Source of the DNA: Microseira wollei NIES-4236
GTDB lineage: Bacteria > Cyanobacteriota > Cyanobacteriia > Cyanobacteriales > Aerosakkonemataceae
Direction: 5' to 3'
NCBI RefSeq assembly: GCF_020521235.1
Contig: NZ_BLAY01000013.1
Span: 1-64,000 of the forward strand
DNA: 64,000 nucleotides
The translations under genes were made by a program, and so were the position numbers. Shown here piece by piece: positions 51,897 through 61,715 of this stretch; the first letter of the stretch is position 1, and each line of letters opens with the position of its first letter. Under the pieces are notes generated by a model. The model made no database searches. It was given only the letters and a program-made list of their open reading frames with translations, and was not told the DNA's origin.

Positions 51897-52570
51897 AAAC
51901 TGAATATTGTTGAGTGCGGTGGCTCCAAAATTAGCACCGTATCATCTGGATTGACATTGTACGGCCTGTTGGTATAACTTTGCCAAAAACTACCAATGGT
52001 TGTCTTGGTGAAGATTGCGGGATTTTATGATAGATTTTTTACTTGGTTTAGTGTAGTTTCCCGGTAGCGCGAACCAATGGGTTTGTGCTAAGTAGTATCG
52101 CAGCGCACAAAACTTGGCAGCTTGTAGTATCATACCGTCTCGAGAGTCGCTAGTGAGTAAATAGACGGAGGAAGAGTCCCCCTTGTACCTTTTATTACCA
52201 AAACATCAGGTAAAATTTTCCTTTGAACCCCTGACTCGCCGTGGAAGTGGGAAAGTTTTGCCATAATACAGGGTGGGTGCGATGGCGTACCCGTTGGTGG
52301 AAATGGGGATTTTTTGCCACAAATCTCCGGGTTAGATCGTAACTCCCCATCTGGCAAATCCGTAGAATTTACAAAAATATACTTTACAGGAACTTTAAAA
52401 ACAGTATAAAATAGATCTGGATTTTAAAGATTATATAAAAATATGGGATTGTACGTAGAAGCTATAACCAAGATTGATAAGATTTAAGCTACAACTTTGC
52501 TATCAAATACGCTGGCATAACAGTTAAAGATACATCAAGGCATTTACCTCATGTCAAGAAGGATAAACAC
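51897..52570. other. Long leader before the polysaccharide cluster
   Basis: No gene supported. The 200 bases before the GT gene are AT-rich (TATAAAATAGATCTGG near 52405, and TATAAAAATATGGG) and could hold the cluster's promoter. AGAAGGAT precedes the ATG at 52571. A frame at 52130-52357 on the minus strand lacks support. Confidence 0.45.
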
Positions 52571-53587
52571 ATGATAACAAACGATAAGCCTCGTGTCAGC
52601 ATCGGACTGCCAATATATAATGCGGAAAAGTTTCTCAGACAAGCAATGGATGCGCTTTTAGGTCAAACATTCGCGGATTTTGAGCTAATTATTTCCGACA
52701 ACGGCTCCACAGATGGAACGGAAGCGATTTGTCGGGAATATGCGAGCAAGGATAGCAGGATTAAATATTACAAAAACGAAACAAACTTAGGAGCGGCTAA
52801 AAATTTCAACCGCGTTTTTGAACTGTCGCGGGGAGAATACTTCAAATGGGCTTCCCACGATGATATATGCGAGCCTGAATACCTAGAGCGTTGCGTAGAA
52901 GTACTAGATCGCAATCAGGCGGTGGTTTTATGCTATCCCCAGGCAAACACAATTGACGAACAAGGAAATTGGCAAAAGATTTATACCCAGAATCTCAAGA
53001 TATTGGCAGAAAAACCCCACGAACGTTTCTATCAATTACTGGAAACTTTTGGCTGGTATCACGGGACTCAACTTTACGGGCTAAACCGTGCTAGCGTGCT
53101 GAAGAAAACGATGCTATTGGGGAATTATCCCCATGCAGACCGGGTTTTATTGTCAGAATTGGCAATTCTAGGTCAGTTTGACGAAGTGCCGGAATTTCTA
53201 TTCAACCGAAGAGTGCATCCAAAAGTGGCACAAATCGAGAACCCGACTTACAAAGCTTTAGCAGTTTGGTTCGACCCCAAAAATAAAGGAAAAATTATGC
53301 TGCCTCGCTGGCGGCGGTATTGGGAGTTCTGCCATGCGGTACAGCGGCACGAATTGAGCGCAGATGAGAAAATTCGCTGCTATATGGCGATTGTGGGGCG
53401 GTTGTTCCTCTCGCCGGGATTGACCAGAAGGTTGACAGGCATGTTGCAAGATGGGTTGCAAGCTGCGGTACGGTTGGTGTTAAAACAGATACAACAGCCA
53501 ACCAAAATAGACGGCAAGAGTGCCGTACAAATAAAAGAAGTTGGGACAGGTGACCCGAAAGTGGGTGCAAAGACAGTTACAAGGTAA
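52571..53587 (+). CDS. GT2-family glycosyltransferase (338 aa)
   Basis: The GT-A fold is shown by VSIGLPIYNAEKFLRQAMDA, LIISDNGSTDGTEAICREYA, NLGAAKNFNRVFELSRGEYF and the metal-binding KWASHDDICEP (D-x-D variant, HDD). LYGLNRASVLKKT and the C-terminal helices are family-typical. It transfers an unknown sugar in surface glycan assembly. First gene of the plus-strand cluster; AAGGAT lies 8 bases upstream. Confidence 0.85.
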   Translation: MITNDKPRVSIGLPIYNAEKFLRQAMDALLGQTFADFELIISDNGSTDGTEAICREYASKDSRIKYYKNETNLGAAKNFNRVFELSRGEYFKWASHDDICEPEYLERCVEVLDRNQAVVLCYPQANTIDEQGNWQKIYTQNLKILAEKPHERFYQLLETFGWYHGTQLYGLNRASVLKKTMLLGNYPHADRVLLSELAILGQFDEVPEFLFNRRVHPKVAQIENPTYKALAVWFDPKNKGKIMLPRWRRYWEFCHAVQRHELSADEKIRCYMAIVGRLFLSPGLTRRLTGMLQDGLQAAVRLVLKQIQQPTKIDGKSAVQIKEVGTGDPKVGAKTVTR

Positions 53588-53623
53588 ACCAAAGCGCGAT
53601 CTGAGTAAGGAAAAAATTTGGGT

Positions 53624-54475
53624 ATGAAAGTAGCGCTGCTAGCGGGGGGACTGGGGACTCGTCTTGCCGAAGAAACCGAGGTCAAACCGAAACCGATGGT
53701 GGAAATTGGCGGGAAACCGATCCTCTGGCATATCATGATGCACTATTCCCACTATGGGTTTAACAATTTTGCGATCGCTCTCGGCTACAAAGGCGAAGTC
53801 ATCAAAAAATACATAGTGGACTATTGCTCGCTTAACAGCAACCTCACGGTTGATTTCCAAACAGGTGCAGTCACCATGAGTGGCGGTCATCGACCATCTT
53901 GGACGGTAGACTTAGTCGATACGGGAATGAATTCCCTCACCGGAGGTAGAATCAAGCGCCTCGCACCCTGCATCGGCAACGAAACCTTTATGGCTACCTA
54001 CGGGGATGGAGTTTCTGATGTCAATTTACAAGATTTATTGGCCTTCCATAAATCCCACGGCAAACTGGTTACCTTAACCGTAGTACACCCCCCAGCAAGG
54101 TTTGGGCATTTAGAACTAGATGGCGATCAAGTCACCGAATTTTCGGAAAAACCCCAAACGCGAGAAGGTTGGATTAACAGCGGCTTTTTTGTTCTAGAAC
54201 CCGAAATCTTTGATTACATTGACGGCGATCAGACATCCTGGGAAAAAGAGCCGCTAGAAAGATTAGCAAAAGAAGGACAAGTAATGGCTTATCAGCATAC
54301 TTCCTTCTGGCAGTGCATGGATACAATTCGCGACAAAAAATTGTTGGAAACACTTTGGCAAACTGGCAAAGCACCTTGGAAAATGTGGGAGGAGGAGAAT
54401 GGGAATCTTGGTAACCGGACACAAGGGGTACATCGGTACAACGACGGTGCCAATGTTGTTAGCGGCAGGGCATGA
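53624..54475 (+). CDS. rfbF: Glucose-1-phosphate cytidylyltransferase (283 aa)
   Basis: Makes CDP-glucose. The nucleotide-binding start is [82 protein letters not shown] and [18 protein letters not shown] are RfbF hallmarks. The normal protein ends near GKAPWKMW; here about 25 more codons run on and overlap the next gene by 77 bases. Start is ATG 53624, with a TTG 6 bases earlier. Confidence 0.92.
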   Translation: MKVALLAGGLGTRLAEETEVKPKPMVEIGGKPILWHIMMHYSHYGFNNFAIALGYKGEVIKKYIVDYCSLNSNLTVDFQTGAVTMSGGHRPSWTVDLVDTGMNSLTGGRIKRLAPCIGNETFMATYGDGVSDVNLQDLLAFHKSHGKLVTLTVVHPPARFGHLELDGDQVTEFSEKPQTREGWINSGFFVLEPEIFDYIDGDQTSWEKEPLERLAKEGQVMAYQHTSFWQCMDTIRDKKLLETLWQTGKAPWKMWEEENGNLGNRTQGVHRYNDGANVVSGRA

Positions 54476-55439
54476 AGTTGTAGGCATAGATAGCAATTTA
54501 TTCGGGCAGTCTACCTTTTTAGATGGCATCGCCAATATCCCCGAATTAAATAAAGATATCCGCGACGTTGAAGCCGAGGATTTGCGCGGATTTGATGCGA
54601 TTATTCACTTAGCTGCCTTGGCAAACGACCCCTTGGGTAACCTGGATCCAGACTTAACTTATGAAATCAATCATAAAGCATCGGTGCGGTTAGCTTCTCT
54701 AGCTAAAGAAGTAGGAGTGGAAAGATTTTTGTTCTCCTCTTCTTGCAGTACATATGGGTCAGCGGGTGAGGGAAAAGTCACCGAATCAGCCGAATTTAAT
54801 CCTGTCACTCCCTACGGAACATCCAAGGTGCTAGTCGAACAGGATGTCGCCAAATTAGCGGATGACAATTTCAGTCCTACGTTTCTCCGCAACGCTACTG
54901 CATACGGCGTATCTCCCATGTTGCGGTTTGATTTAGTACTCAACAACCTCGTTGCTTGGGCGATGACTACGGGGCGAGTTTATATCAAAAGCGACGGCAC
55001 GCCTTGGCGTCCCATCGTCCACATTGAAGATATTAACCGCGCCTTTATTGCCGTGTTGAATGCACCGCGCGAAACTATCCACAATCAAGCGTTTAATGTG
55101 GGTAAAACTACGGAAAATTATCAAGTCCGCGACATCGCCGAAATTGTTAAAGAAACCGTTCCGGGGTGCGAAGTTGAATACGCCCCTGGTGGGGAACCCG
55201 ACAAGCGGTCTTATCAAGTAGACTTCAGTAAAATCGAGCGGATGCTGCCGGAATTTAAACCGCAATGGACTGCTCGAATGGGAGCAAAACAACTGTATGA
55301 AACATACCAAAAAGTTGGGTTGCGCCTAGAAGATTTTGAAGGACCGCGTTACAAGCGCATCGACCAAATTAAGCAATTACTCAGTAGCGGTCGTTTAGAC
55401 AAGACTCTGCGCTGGAACCAGTCGGTAGCGACTGCTTAA
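54399..55439 (+). CDS. SDR-family NAD-dependent epimerase/dehydratase (346 aa)
   Basis: The NAD site is [38 protein letters not shown], the Ser/Tyr/Lys triad in [20 protein letters not shown] and [15 protein letters not shown], and [20 protein letters not shown] follow. It is not RfbG (no FVTGHTGFKGSW start). It is likelier to be a sugar-nucleotide epimerase or 4-reductase of the CDP-sugar route. GGAGGAG of the upstream gene's last codons serves as ribosome-binding site. Confidence 0.85.
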   Translation: MGILVTGHKGYIGTTTVPMLLAAGHEVVGIDSNLFGQSTFLDGIANIPELNKDIRDVEAEDLRGFDAIIHLAALANDPLGNLDPDLTYEINHKASVRLASLAKEVGVERFLFSSSCSTYGSAGEGKVTESAEFNPVTPYGTSKVLVEQDVAKLADDNFSPTFLRNATAYGVSPMLRFDLVLNNLVAWAMTTGRVYIKSDGTPWRPIVHIEDINRAFIAVLNAPRETIHNQAFNVGKTTENYQVRDIAEIVKETVPGCEVEYAPGGEPDKRSYQVDFSKIERMLPEFKPQWTARMGAKQLYETYQKVGLRLEDFEGPRYKRIDQIKQLLSSGRLDKTLRWNQSVATA

Positions 55440-55478
55440 ATTTTTGTTCAATTTTAACCTAATTTTTCATCGAAGATC

Positions 55479-56834
55479 ATGCTGGCATCTCCTCCTCCTC
55501 AAAGTTCGGAAAATAACCCGCTCCAACAAGAAAAAGAACTGCGATCGCAAGTTATGGCAGCAGTTCTAGAATACTATCAGTTCAAATTCAAAAAAAAGGA
55601 ATTTGTCCCCGGAAAATCCTACATCCAGAATGCCGCCAAAGTCTTCGACCAAGAAGAACTGCTCAAATTAGTCGATGCTTCTTTGGATTTTTGGTTGACA
55701 ACGGGACGCTTTGCTGCTGAATTTGAACAGCGCTTTGCTGAGTGGATGGGACTCAAGCATTGCATGTTGGTTAACTCCGGTTCCTCGGCAAATTTGGTCG
55801 CTTTGTCCGCGCTGACTTCCCCCAAATTGGGAGCGAAACAACTCAAACCAGGGGACGAAGTAATTACAGTTGCCGCTGGGTTTCCCACAACGGTAAATCC
55901 GATTTTTCAGAATCAATTGGTTCCCGTATTTTTAGATAGTCACTTACCGACTTACGGGGTTGATGTTTTTCAGTTAGAAGCTGCCCTTTCCCCGCGCACG
56001 AAGGCAATTATGATCGCCCATACTTTGGGAAATCCCTTCGATTTAGAAGCGGTGATGGCGTTTGCCCAAAAGCACGATCTTTGGGTAGTAGAAGATAACT
56101 GCGATGCGGTGGGAAGCGTCTATAAAGGACAAAAAACTGGCAGGTTTGGACATATCACAACCGTCAGTTTCTATCCCGCTCACCATATGACAATGGGTGA
56201 AGGGGGCGCGGTTTTAACTAACGATACTCGCCTGAAGAAAATTGTCGAATCTTTCCGCGACTGGGGTCGAGATTGTTGGTGTGCGCCTGGAGTGGATAAT
56301 ACTTGTCAGAAACGCTACGGTTGGCAATTGGGTGAGTTGCCTTTTGGGTATGACCATAAGTTTACCTATTCGCATATTGGGTACAATTTGAAAATGACCG
56401 ATATGCAGGCGGCTATCGGTTGCGCTCAGTTGGATAAGTTGCCTGATTTTATTGCCAAGCGTCAGCATAATTTTAAGTTTTTGCACGAGCAATTGCAGGA
56501 TTTGCAAGATGTTTTAATGTTGCCTGAAGCGACGCCTGGGTCGGAACCTAGTTGGTTTGGTTTCCCGATTTTTGTGAAGGAAGATGCTCCTTTTAGTCGG
56601 AACGATTTGGTGCAGCATTTGGAAGCAAATTGCGTTAGCACCAGGCTTTTGTTTGGGGGGAATTTGCTCCGGCAACCAGCTTATAAAGGGTTGAATTATC
56701 GCGTGGTGGGCGATTTGAAGAATGCGGATCGGATTATGATGGGGACTTTTTGGGTTGGCGTTTTTCCGGGTTTGACGGATGAAATGCTGACTTATGTTGC
56801 GGAGACGATTCGTAGTTTTTGTCGCAGTTTTTAG
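55479..56834 (+). CDS. rfbH: CDP-4-dehydro-6-deoxyglucose 3-dehydrase (E1), RfbH (451 aa)
   Basis: A DegT-fold PMP enzyme whose usual PLP-binding Lys is replaced by His in [15 protein letters not shown], the mark of RfbH/E1 dehydrases. Cysteines in [12 protein letters not shown] and nearby match the [2Fe-2S] site of E1. [20 protein letters not shown] and [15 protein letters not shown] complete the picture. It removes the C3 hydroxyl en route to 3,6-dideoxyhexoses and normally needs an E3-type reductase, which is not in the window. Confidence 0.93.
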   Translation: MLASPPPQSSENNPLQQEKELRSQVMAAVLEYYQFKFKKKEFVPGKSYIQNAAKVFDQEELLKLVDASLDFWLTTGRFAAEFEQRFAEWMGLKHCMLVNSGSSANLVALSALTSPKLGAKQLKPGDEVITVAAGFPTTVNPIFQNQLVPVFLDSHLPTYGVDVFQLEAALSPRTKAIMIAHTLGNPFDLEAVMAFAQKHDLWVVEDNCDAVGSVYKGQKTGRFGHITTVSFYPAHHMTMGEGGAVLTNDTRLKKIVESFRDWGRDCWCAPGVDNTCQKRYGWQLGELPFGYDHKFTYSHIGYNLKMTDMQAAIGCAQLDKLPDFIAKRQHNFKFLHEQLQDLQDVLMLPEATPGSEPSWFGFPIFVKEDAPFSRNDLVQHLEANCVSTRLLFGGNLLRQPAYKGLNYRVVGDLKNADRIMMGTFWVGVFPGLTDEMLTYVAETIRSFCRSF

Positions 56835-57071
56835 TTTGTAGTGAGGACTTTAGTCCTCACTTTGTCGCTGGAGGGAAGAATCTTTTTAAACGAACCACAG
56901 AGGCACAGAGGTCGCAGAGGAAGAGAATGGGGAGAATTTAACCTATGAATATGGAACAGTTTTTTTAAATGAACCGCAAAAGACGCAGAGGACGCAGAGG
57001 AAAAGAATGGGGAGAGGTTTTGATTGGAGAGGAATGGAGTTTTTGGTAGGTAGTTTACACTAGCTGGAAAG
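56835..57071. repeat. Repeat-rich gap (CGCAGAGG units)
   Basis: GAACCACAGAGGCACAGAGG then TCGCAGAGGAAGAGAATGGG recurs 90 bases later as GAACCGCAAAAGACGCAGAG then GACGCAGAGGAAAAGAATGG. The same repeat lies near 12264. A GTGAGGACTTTAGTCCTCAC hairpin right after rfbH (56839-56858) may end or attenuate transcription. No gene. Confidence 0.75.
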
Positions 57072-57638
57072 ATGGAAATTAGGGAGACTAAAATTTCGGG
57101 TTGTTACGAGCTAAGTCCGATTGTGTTTCATAAGGACTATCGGGGGAGTTTTGTCAAGACTTTTCACAAGGATGTTTTTAGTAAGCATGGGCTAGAAACT
57201 AATTTTGTGGAGGAGTATTATTCGGTTTCGGTGCAAAATGTGTTGCGGGGGTTGCATTTTCAAACTCCGCCGGCAGATCCGAATAAGTTGGTTTATTGTC
57301 CTTTGGGTCGAATTATGGATGTCATTGTTGATGTTCGGGTGGGTTCGCCTAGTTATGGACAATTTGAAGTGTTTGATTTGAGTGCGGAAAATGGGAAGAT
57401 GGTTTATCTGGATCCTGGTTTAGCACATGGGTTTTATGTGTTAAGCGAAACGGCTATGGTGATGTATAAGATTTCTCAACTATATTCGCCTGAAAATGAT
57501 ACGGGGATTCGTTGGGATTCGGTGGGGATTCCTTGGCCTAGTAATAATCCGATTTTATCTCAAAGGGATAGGGAGTTTTTACCGCTGGCTGAGTTTAAGA
57601 ATCCGTTTGTTTACAGCGAAAAGATGGCGATGGCGTAG
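57072..57638 (+). CDS. dTDP-4-dehydrorhamnose 3,5-epimerase-like protein, RfbC family (188 aa)
   Basis: RmlC cupin fold: ELSPIVFHKDYRGSFVKTFH, QNVLRGLHFQTPP (catalytic His), LVYCPLGRIMDVIVDVRVGS, VYLDPGLAHGFYVLSETAMV and IRWDSVGIPWPSNNPILSQR. In CDP-ascarylose synthesis a homologue (AscE) epimerises C5 of the 3-deoxy intermediate. The neighbouring rfbH makes that role more likely than rhamnose synthesis, as no RmlA or RmlB is here. Confidence 0.85.
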   Translation: MEIRETKISGCYELSPIVFHKDYRGSFVKTFHKDVFSKHGLETNFVEEYYSVSVQNVLRGLHFQTPPADPNKLVYCPLGRIMDVIVDVRVGSPSYGQFEVFDLSAENGKMVYLDPGLAHGFYVLSETAMVMYKISQLYSPENDTGIRWDSVGIPWPSNNPILSQRDREFLPLAEFKNPFVYSEKMAMA

Positions 57639-57657
57639 AGTTAATAGGGTGAATGAG

Positions 57658-58605
57658 ATGGGAAGAACCGACTCGTTACGCAATAAAAGTTTTCTCATCA
57701 CGGGTGCGGCGGGAATGCTGGGTAAGGCGTTTCACGAAGCTTTAATTGAGGATGTGGAAGGGTGTAAAGTTATTGCGCTTTCTCATCAAGATTTGGATAT
57801 TACGGATAGAAATGCTGTCCTGAGTCTGGAGACCCAAAAACCGGATTTTATCCTCCATTGTGCTGCCCAAACTAATGTAGACCGCTGTCAGGAAGAACCG
57901 GAAAGTTGTGCTGGCGTGCAGATTGATGGGACGCTGCATATTGCTGAGTTGGCACAGCAAACGAAAGCGAAGGTTTTTTATCCGCAAAGTTTTCTGATTT
58001 TTGATGGATCTGATACGCCGACGACGGAAGCAACTCAACCTGCACCGCTTTCAATTTATGGGAACTATAAGTTAGAGGCAGAAAGGCAATTGTTATCGAT
58101 GCTTCCTGATAGTTTGGTGGTGCGGATGGCTGGTTTTTTTGGTGGGGAGGAGGCGGATAAGAATTTTGTCGGTAAGTTTGCCCGTCATTTGGTGAAGTTA
58201 ATTGGGGATGGGGTGACTAGCTATGAGGTGGGCGATCGCATCTGGCAACCCACTTATACTCTAGACTTGGCGCGGAATTGTCTGCACTTACTGGCTTTGG
58301 GTAAAACGGGCACATACAATATGGCAGGTCATACTGAGGCGTCTTTCTTTGAGTTGGCGCAAGCTTGTGTAGAGTATCTGGGGTTAAGCGATCGCATCAC
58401 TATCGAACGAGTCTCTGCTGAGATTATGGCACAACGCGATCGCGCCGCCCGCCCTAAGTGCGTGTTGCTAGCAAATCAACGCTTGCAAGCGGAAAATCTT
58501 GATATGCAACGCCCTTGGCAGGTTTCTCTCAAAGATTATCTGTCTCGACCCTATTTCCACAACTTGTTCCAAAGTTTAAATCTTGGTGCGATCGATGTTA
58601 CTTGA
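57658..58605 (+). CDS. SDR sugar-nucleotide reductase, RfbD-like (315 aa)
   Basis: SFLITGAAGMLGKAFHEALI starts the Rossmann fold. HQDLDITDRNAVLSLETQKP DFILHCAAQTNVDRCQEEPE and PLSIYGNYKLEAERQLLSML (Tyr-x-x-x-Lys) are RfbD features. It would reduce the 4-keto group after epimerisation. The start at ATG 57658 is 20 bases after the epimerase stop; the frame is open further upstream but overlaps that gene. Confidence 0.85.
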   Translation: MGRTDSLRNKSFLITGAAGMLGKAFHEALIEDVEGCKVIALSHQDLDITDRNAVLSLETQKPDFILHCAAQTNVDRCQEEPESCAGVQIDGTLHIAELAQQTKAKVFYPQSFLIFDGSDTPTTEATQPAPLSIYGNYKLEAERQLLSMLPDSLVVRMAGFFGGEEADKNFVGKFARHLVKLIGDGVTSYEVGDRIWQPTYTLDLARNCLHLLALGKTGTYNMAGHTEASFFELAQACVEYLGLSDRITIERVSAEIMAQRDRAARPKCVLLANQRLQAENLDMQRPWQVSLKDYLSRPYFHNLFQSLNLGAIDVT

Positions 58606-59632
58606 ATTGTTTGACCATCCCTTGCTGGGAAACCTGAAGAATCGCGTGGTAATGTCGGCGATGACGCGCAGTTTTGCCGATCAAAACCACTGCGTGACGG
58701 CAGCTTCGGCAGAATATTACGCCCGTCGCGCCGCTGACGGGGTGGCGCTGATCCTCACCGAAGGAACGATCGTACACCCGACGGGGGATGGATATAACGA
58801 TGTTCCTTATATTTATACGCCAGAACAAACTGAAAGTTGGAAGCAAGTCACCCAACGGGTACACGAGGAAGGTAGTAAAATTTTCTGTCAGCTTTGGCAT
58901 TGCGGTCGCATCTCCCATGAAGATTTTACCGGCGGCGTCCCCCCGGTGAGTTCGAGTAATAAGCAAGCTGGGGGAATTAACCGGCAAAATGGCAAACCTT
59001 ATGGGGTGCCAAGGGCGTTGGAAACCGAAGAAATTCCGGAAATTTACGAGATGTTCCGCCAAGGGGCATTAAATGCGATCGCAGCCAATTTTGACGGGGT
59101 ACAATTACACCTCGCCCACGGTTACCTCGCGGATCAATTTTTTGATGCTGCTATTAATGATCGCACCGATCAGTATGGCGGAGCGGTGGAAAATCGCTGT
59201 CGGTTCGCTTTAGAACTAACTGAAATTATATTGCGCGAACTCGGTGCTGAAAAAGTCATGGTTCGCTTATCCCCATCGCGCGGTTTGGGCGACGGTTTTT
59301 ATGACTGGCCCGATCTGGATGATATGCTGGCTTATTTAATTCCAGAATTTGAAGGCATGGGTTTGCGGATGTTGGATATCAGCTGCGCCCGTGCTGATTA
59401 TTATCAAACATCTGGACGAATTATTCGCCAAATTAGACCGATGTGGCCTCATTTAATTATGGGGGGCGCATCTTTATTACCAGGTCAAGCTGAGTCGGAA
59501 CTCCAGGAAGGTTACCTAGATATGGTAACTTGGGCGCGGTTTATCCTTGCTAACCCCGATTTTGTCACCAGGTTGCGCGAAGGAAAACCGTTAATTCCAA
59601 TGGAAAGCGAGATGTTAAAGACTTTAGTGTGA
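58595..59632 (+). CDS. Old-yellow-enzyme-family NADH:flavin oxidoreductase (345 aa)
   Basis: FMN TIM-barrel: NRVVMSAMTRSFADQNHCVT, CQLWHCGRISHEDFTGGVPP (active-site His-x-Gly-Arg), FDGVQLHLAHGYLADQFFDA, NDRTDQYGGAVENRCRFALE and ARFILANPDFVTRLREG are diagnostic. OYEs reduce activated C=C bonds. It overlaps the end of the reductase gene by 11 bases, so it is translationally coupled within the sugar cluster. It may act on an unsaturated sugar intermediate, which is speculative. Confidence 0.88.
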   Translation: MLLELFDHPLLGNLKNRVVMSAMTRSFADQNHCVTAASAEYYARRAADGVALILTEGTIVHPTGDGYNDVPYIYTPEQTESWKQVTQRVHEEGSKIFCQLWHCGRISHEDFTGGVPPVSSSNKQAGGINRQNGKPYGVPRALETEEIPEIYEMFRQGALNAIAANFDGVQLHLAHGYLADQFFDAAINDRTDQYGGAVENRCRFALELTEIILRELGAEKVMVRLSPSRGLGDGFYDWPDLDDMLAYLIPEFEGMGLRMLDISCARADYYQTSGRIIRQIRPMWPHLIMGGASLLPGQAESELQEGYLDMVTWARFILANPDFVTRLREGKPLIPMESEMLKTLV

Positions 59633-59687
59633 AATCGAGATTGTTATCTTTCCAGCATTTATGCTAAATCCAGCAGCCCCGCAAGGG

Positions 59688-59815
59688 GAAACCCGGTTTC
59701 TTCGTAAATGTCTAATTACCAAACCCAAGATTTTTACCAGAAACCACCAGAAACCCGGTTTCTTCGTAAATGTCTAATTACCAAACCCAAGATTTTTACC
59801 AGAAACCGGGTTTCT
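59688..59815. repeat. Two tandem 62-bp copies with CCCGGTTTC palindromes
   Basis: GAAACCCGGTTTCTTCGTAA, ATGTCTAATTACCAAACCCA, AGATTTTTACCAG is present at 59688 and again at 59750. The second ends in GAAACCGGGTTTC, giving inverted outer ends. This is the dispersed CCCGGTTTCTT family, locally duplicated. A TTTACGAAGAAACC-like stretch also occurs near 41440. Confidence 0.85.
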
Positions 59816-59854
59816 CTGCTAGTAAAATCCAAAATCCTTACATTCAAAATCCCT

Positions 59855-60712
59855 ATGCTGTTCAAAATCCGCAACCAATTAACTGAAGTCGCATCCGAAC
59901 TGGTTTACAAAGTAGACCTGCTCAAACATACTCCCAAACTGCCGTCTTTGAGTGAAAGCGATCGCGCAATTATCAATACGCTTAAACATGAAGGCGTTTT
60001 AGTCACCTCTGTTGACGCTTTATCGATTCCTTCTACTTCCCAAACAATCGAATCAGCCAAGAAAATCGTCACCAGGCTACAAAATCCCGACTCAGATCCG
60101 GGAATTATCCAAGACAAAAATTATTCTATCACCCGCATCGGTTACACCCAACTCGCTGCGGAATACCCAGAAATTTTTCTCTGGGGACTAAACGAGAGAC
60201 TGGTGAATATTATTGAAAATTATATTGGACTGCCCATCGCTTGTATCGGAGTCGATGTTCGCAAAGATATCGGCAATGGCATTAAGGATGTCGGTCAAAG
60301 GAAATGGCATCGAGATTCCGACGATCGCCGTCAAATCAGAATCATTGTTTACTTGAGCGATGTAACTGAAAATACCATCGCTTTTGAATACGTTCCCAAA
60401 CATTTAACTCCCGTCAATCCCTTCAAGTCTACCTATGCCGATGAAGAGATGAAACAGGCGGTTCCCGAATCAGCTTGGAAGGCGTGTCACGGGAATGCTG
60501 GAACAGCTGTAATGGTGGCGACGAGTGATGTTTACCATCATGCTAAAGTCCCCCCAACAGAAGGTGCAGATCGATTCACTCTTGTCTATACTTACACTTC
60601 CAGAAAACCCAGAAGATTACAACTTTGCAAGGATCATTTTTCCACGGAAGGGTTGCAAGCGCTAGAGGGCAAACTTTCCCCAAATCAAAGAGATTACGCC
60701 TTGTGGTACTAA
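59855..60712 (+). CDS. Phytanoyl-CoA-dioxygenase-like protein (285 aa)
   Basis: A 2-oxoglutarate/Fe(II) jelly-roll is suggested by KWHRDSDDRRQIRIIVYLSD (His-x-Asp facial pair), NTIAFEYVPKHLTPVNP, and VMVATSDVYHHAKVPPTEGA DRFTLVYTY (distal His and Arg). The start at 59855 leaves the repeat outside the gene. It lies four bases before the first acyltransferase and may hydroxylate or trim a glycan or lipid group. The substrate is unknown. Confidence 0.7.
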   Translation: MLFKIRNQLTEVASELVYKVDLLKHTPKLPSLSESDRAIINTLKHEGVLVTSVDALSIPSTSQTIESAKKIVTRLQNPDSDPGIIQDKNYSITRIGYTQLAAEYPEIFLWGLNERLVNIIENYIGLPIACIGVDVRKDIGNGIKDVGQRKWHRDSDDRRQIRIIVYLSDVTENTIAFEYVPKHLTPVNPFKSTYADEEMKQAVPESAWKACHGNAGTAVMVATSDVYHHAKVPPTEGADRFTLVYTYTSRKPRRLQLCKDHFSTEGLQALEGKLSPNQRDYALWY

Positions 60713-60716
60713 ACCT

Positions 60717-61709
60717 ATGAAATGGAAAGTTTTAGCGGGTTTGCGTTTTTTCTTAGCTTGGGTTGTGGTTGGTTACCATTTAAGTGAATTTGTTCCTAAC
60801 CCAAACAAAGATATTTTATGCAATCTGGGCAAATTGAATGGACTAGCAGCCGTTTTTGTGTTTCTAGTCCTTTCGGGTTATGGAATAGGTCACTCGATCG
60901 CCAAAGAACCACAAGGATTTTACAAGCGGCGTTTTTGGAGAATTTATCCTTTGTATTTTTCTGCCGTCTTGTTTACTTTCATTCCTCTTCTTGTCTCAAG
61001 TCAAACCGTTAAAACTTTGCGGACAGACTATAGCCTCCCCAATGTAGGAACTGTCCTGGGCAACTTATTGTTTCTGCAAAATGTTGCCGTCGATCCCATT
61101 TGGGCAAATGTCCCGTTGTGGATTTTAGGGGTTGAAGCAATCTGTTATGCTTTAACCCCATTTTTTGTGAAGATAGGCAATAAAATATTAATTGTTTTAA
61201 TGGGCTTATCGGCTGTATTTTATGGGGCGTTTCCCTATATTTATGAGGCAATTTACCCCAAGGCAAAAGTTCCTTTCTACAGTTATTTTTTATATGGCAT
61301 ACCCTTATTATTGTTACTGTGGTCGTGGCTTCTAGGCTTTCTGTACTTCCGGAATAACGAAACCAATCTTTGGAAAGCAATCCTAGTTGGGTTGGGGACT
61401 ATTGTGTTAATAGTAAACCAATATCATACGGGTAAACTCGGCATCCTCACCTACCTGATTGGCAGTTTGGTCATAGTTTTTTCATCCTCGATTAAAGTAC
61501 CCAAATTTCTTGATGGTATTCTCAACTATTTAGGGGAGATTTCCTATCCGCTTTATTTATTCCACTTTCCCACTTTGATTTTTGCTTATACCATTCTCGG
61601 TGTAAGAAACTCGTTTAGTCATGCTTTCCTAGCTTTGGCAGTCTCGCTGGTGTTTTATCACTTGATTGAAGTTCCTGTACGCAGGCTAAGAAAGAAAGTA
61701 GAAGGATAG
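60717..61709 (+). CDS. Acyltransferase-3 family membrane protein, paralogue 1 (330 aa)
   Basis: Starts MKWKVLAGLRFFLAWVVVGY with the family's early R-x-x-x-A/W pattern. FYKRRFWRIYPLYFSAVLFT is the conserved R-x-x-R-I-x-P motif. About ten membrane segments end at ISYPLYLFHFPTLIFAYTIL and HLIEVPVRRLRKK. Such enzymes O-acylate exported glycans. It is the first of three related genes in a row. Confidence 0.87.
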   Translation: MKWKVLAGLRFFLAWVVVGYHLSEFVPNPNKDILCNLGKLNGLAAVFVFLVLSGYGIGHSIAKEPQGFYKRRFWRIYPLYFSAVLFTFIPLLVSSQTVKTLRTDYSLPNVGTVLGNLLFLQNVAVDPIWANVPLWILGVEAICYALTPFFVKIGNKILIVLMGLSAVFYGAFPYIYEAIYPKAKVPFYSYFLYGIPLLLLLWSWLLGFLYFRNNETNLWKAILVGLGTIVLIVNQYHTGKLGILTYLIGSLVIVFSSSIKVPKFLDGILNYLGEISYPLYLFHFPTLIFAYTILGVRNSFSHAFLALAVSLVFYHLIEVPVRRLRKKVEG

Positions 61710-61715
61710 ATAACA

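Noticed and set aside
52130-52357. Minus-strand frame of 75 codons before the polysaccharide cluster
   Set aside because: No ribosome-binding site, no similarity that I recognise, and it lies in the likely promoter leader.
57496-57657. Upstream extension of the RfbD-like gene
   Set aside because: The extra 54 codons overlap the epimerase gene in another frame and carry no SDR sequence; the Rossmann fold begins just after ATG 57658.
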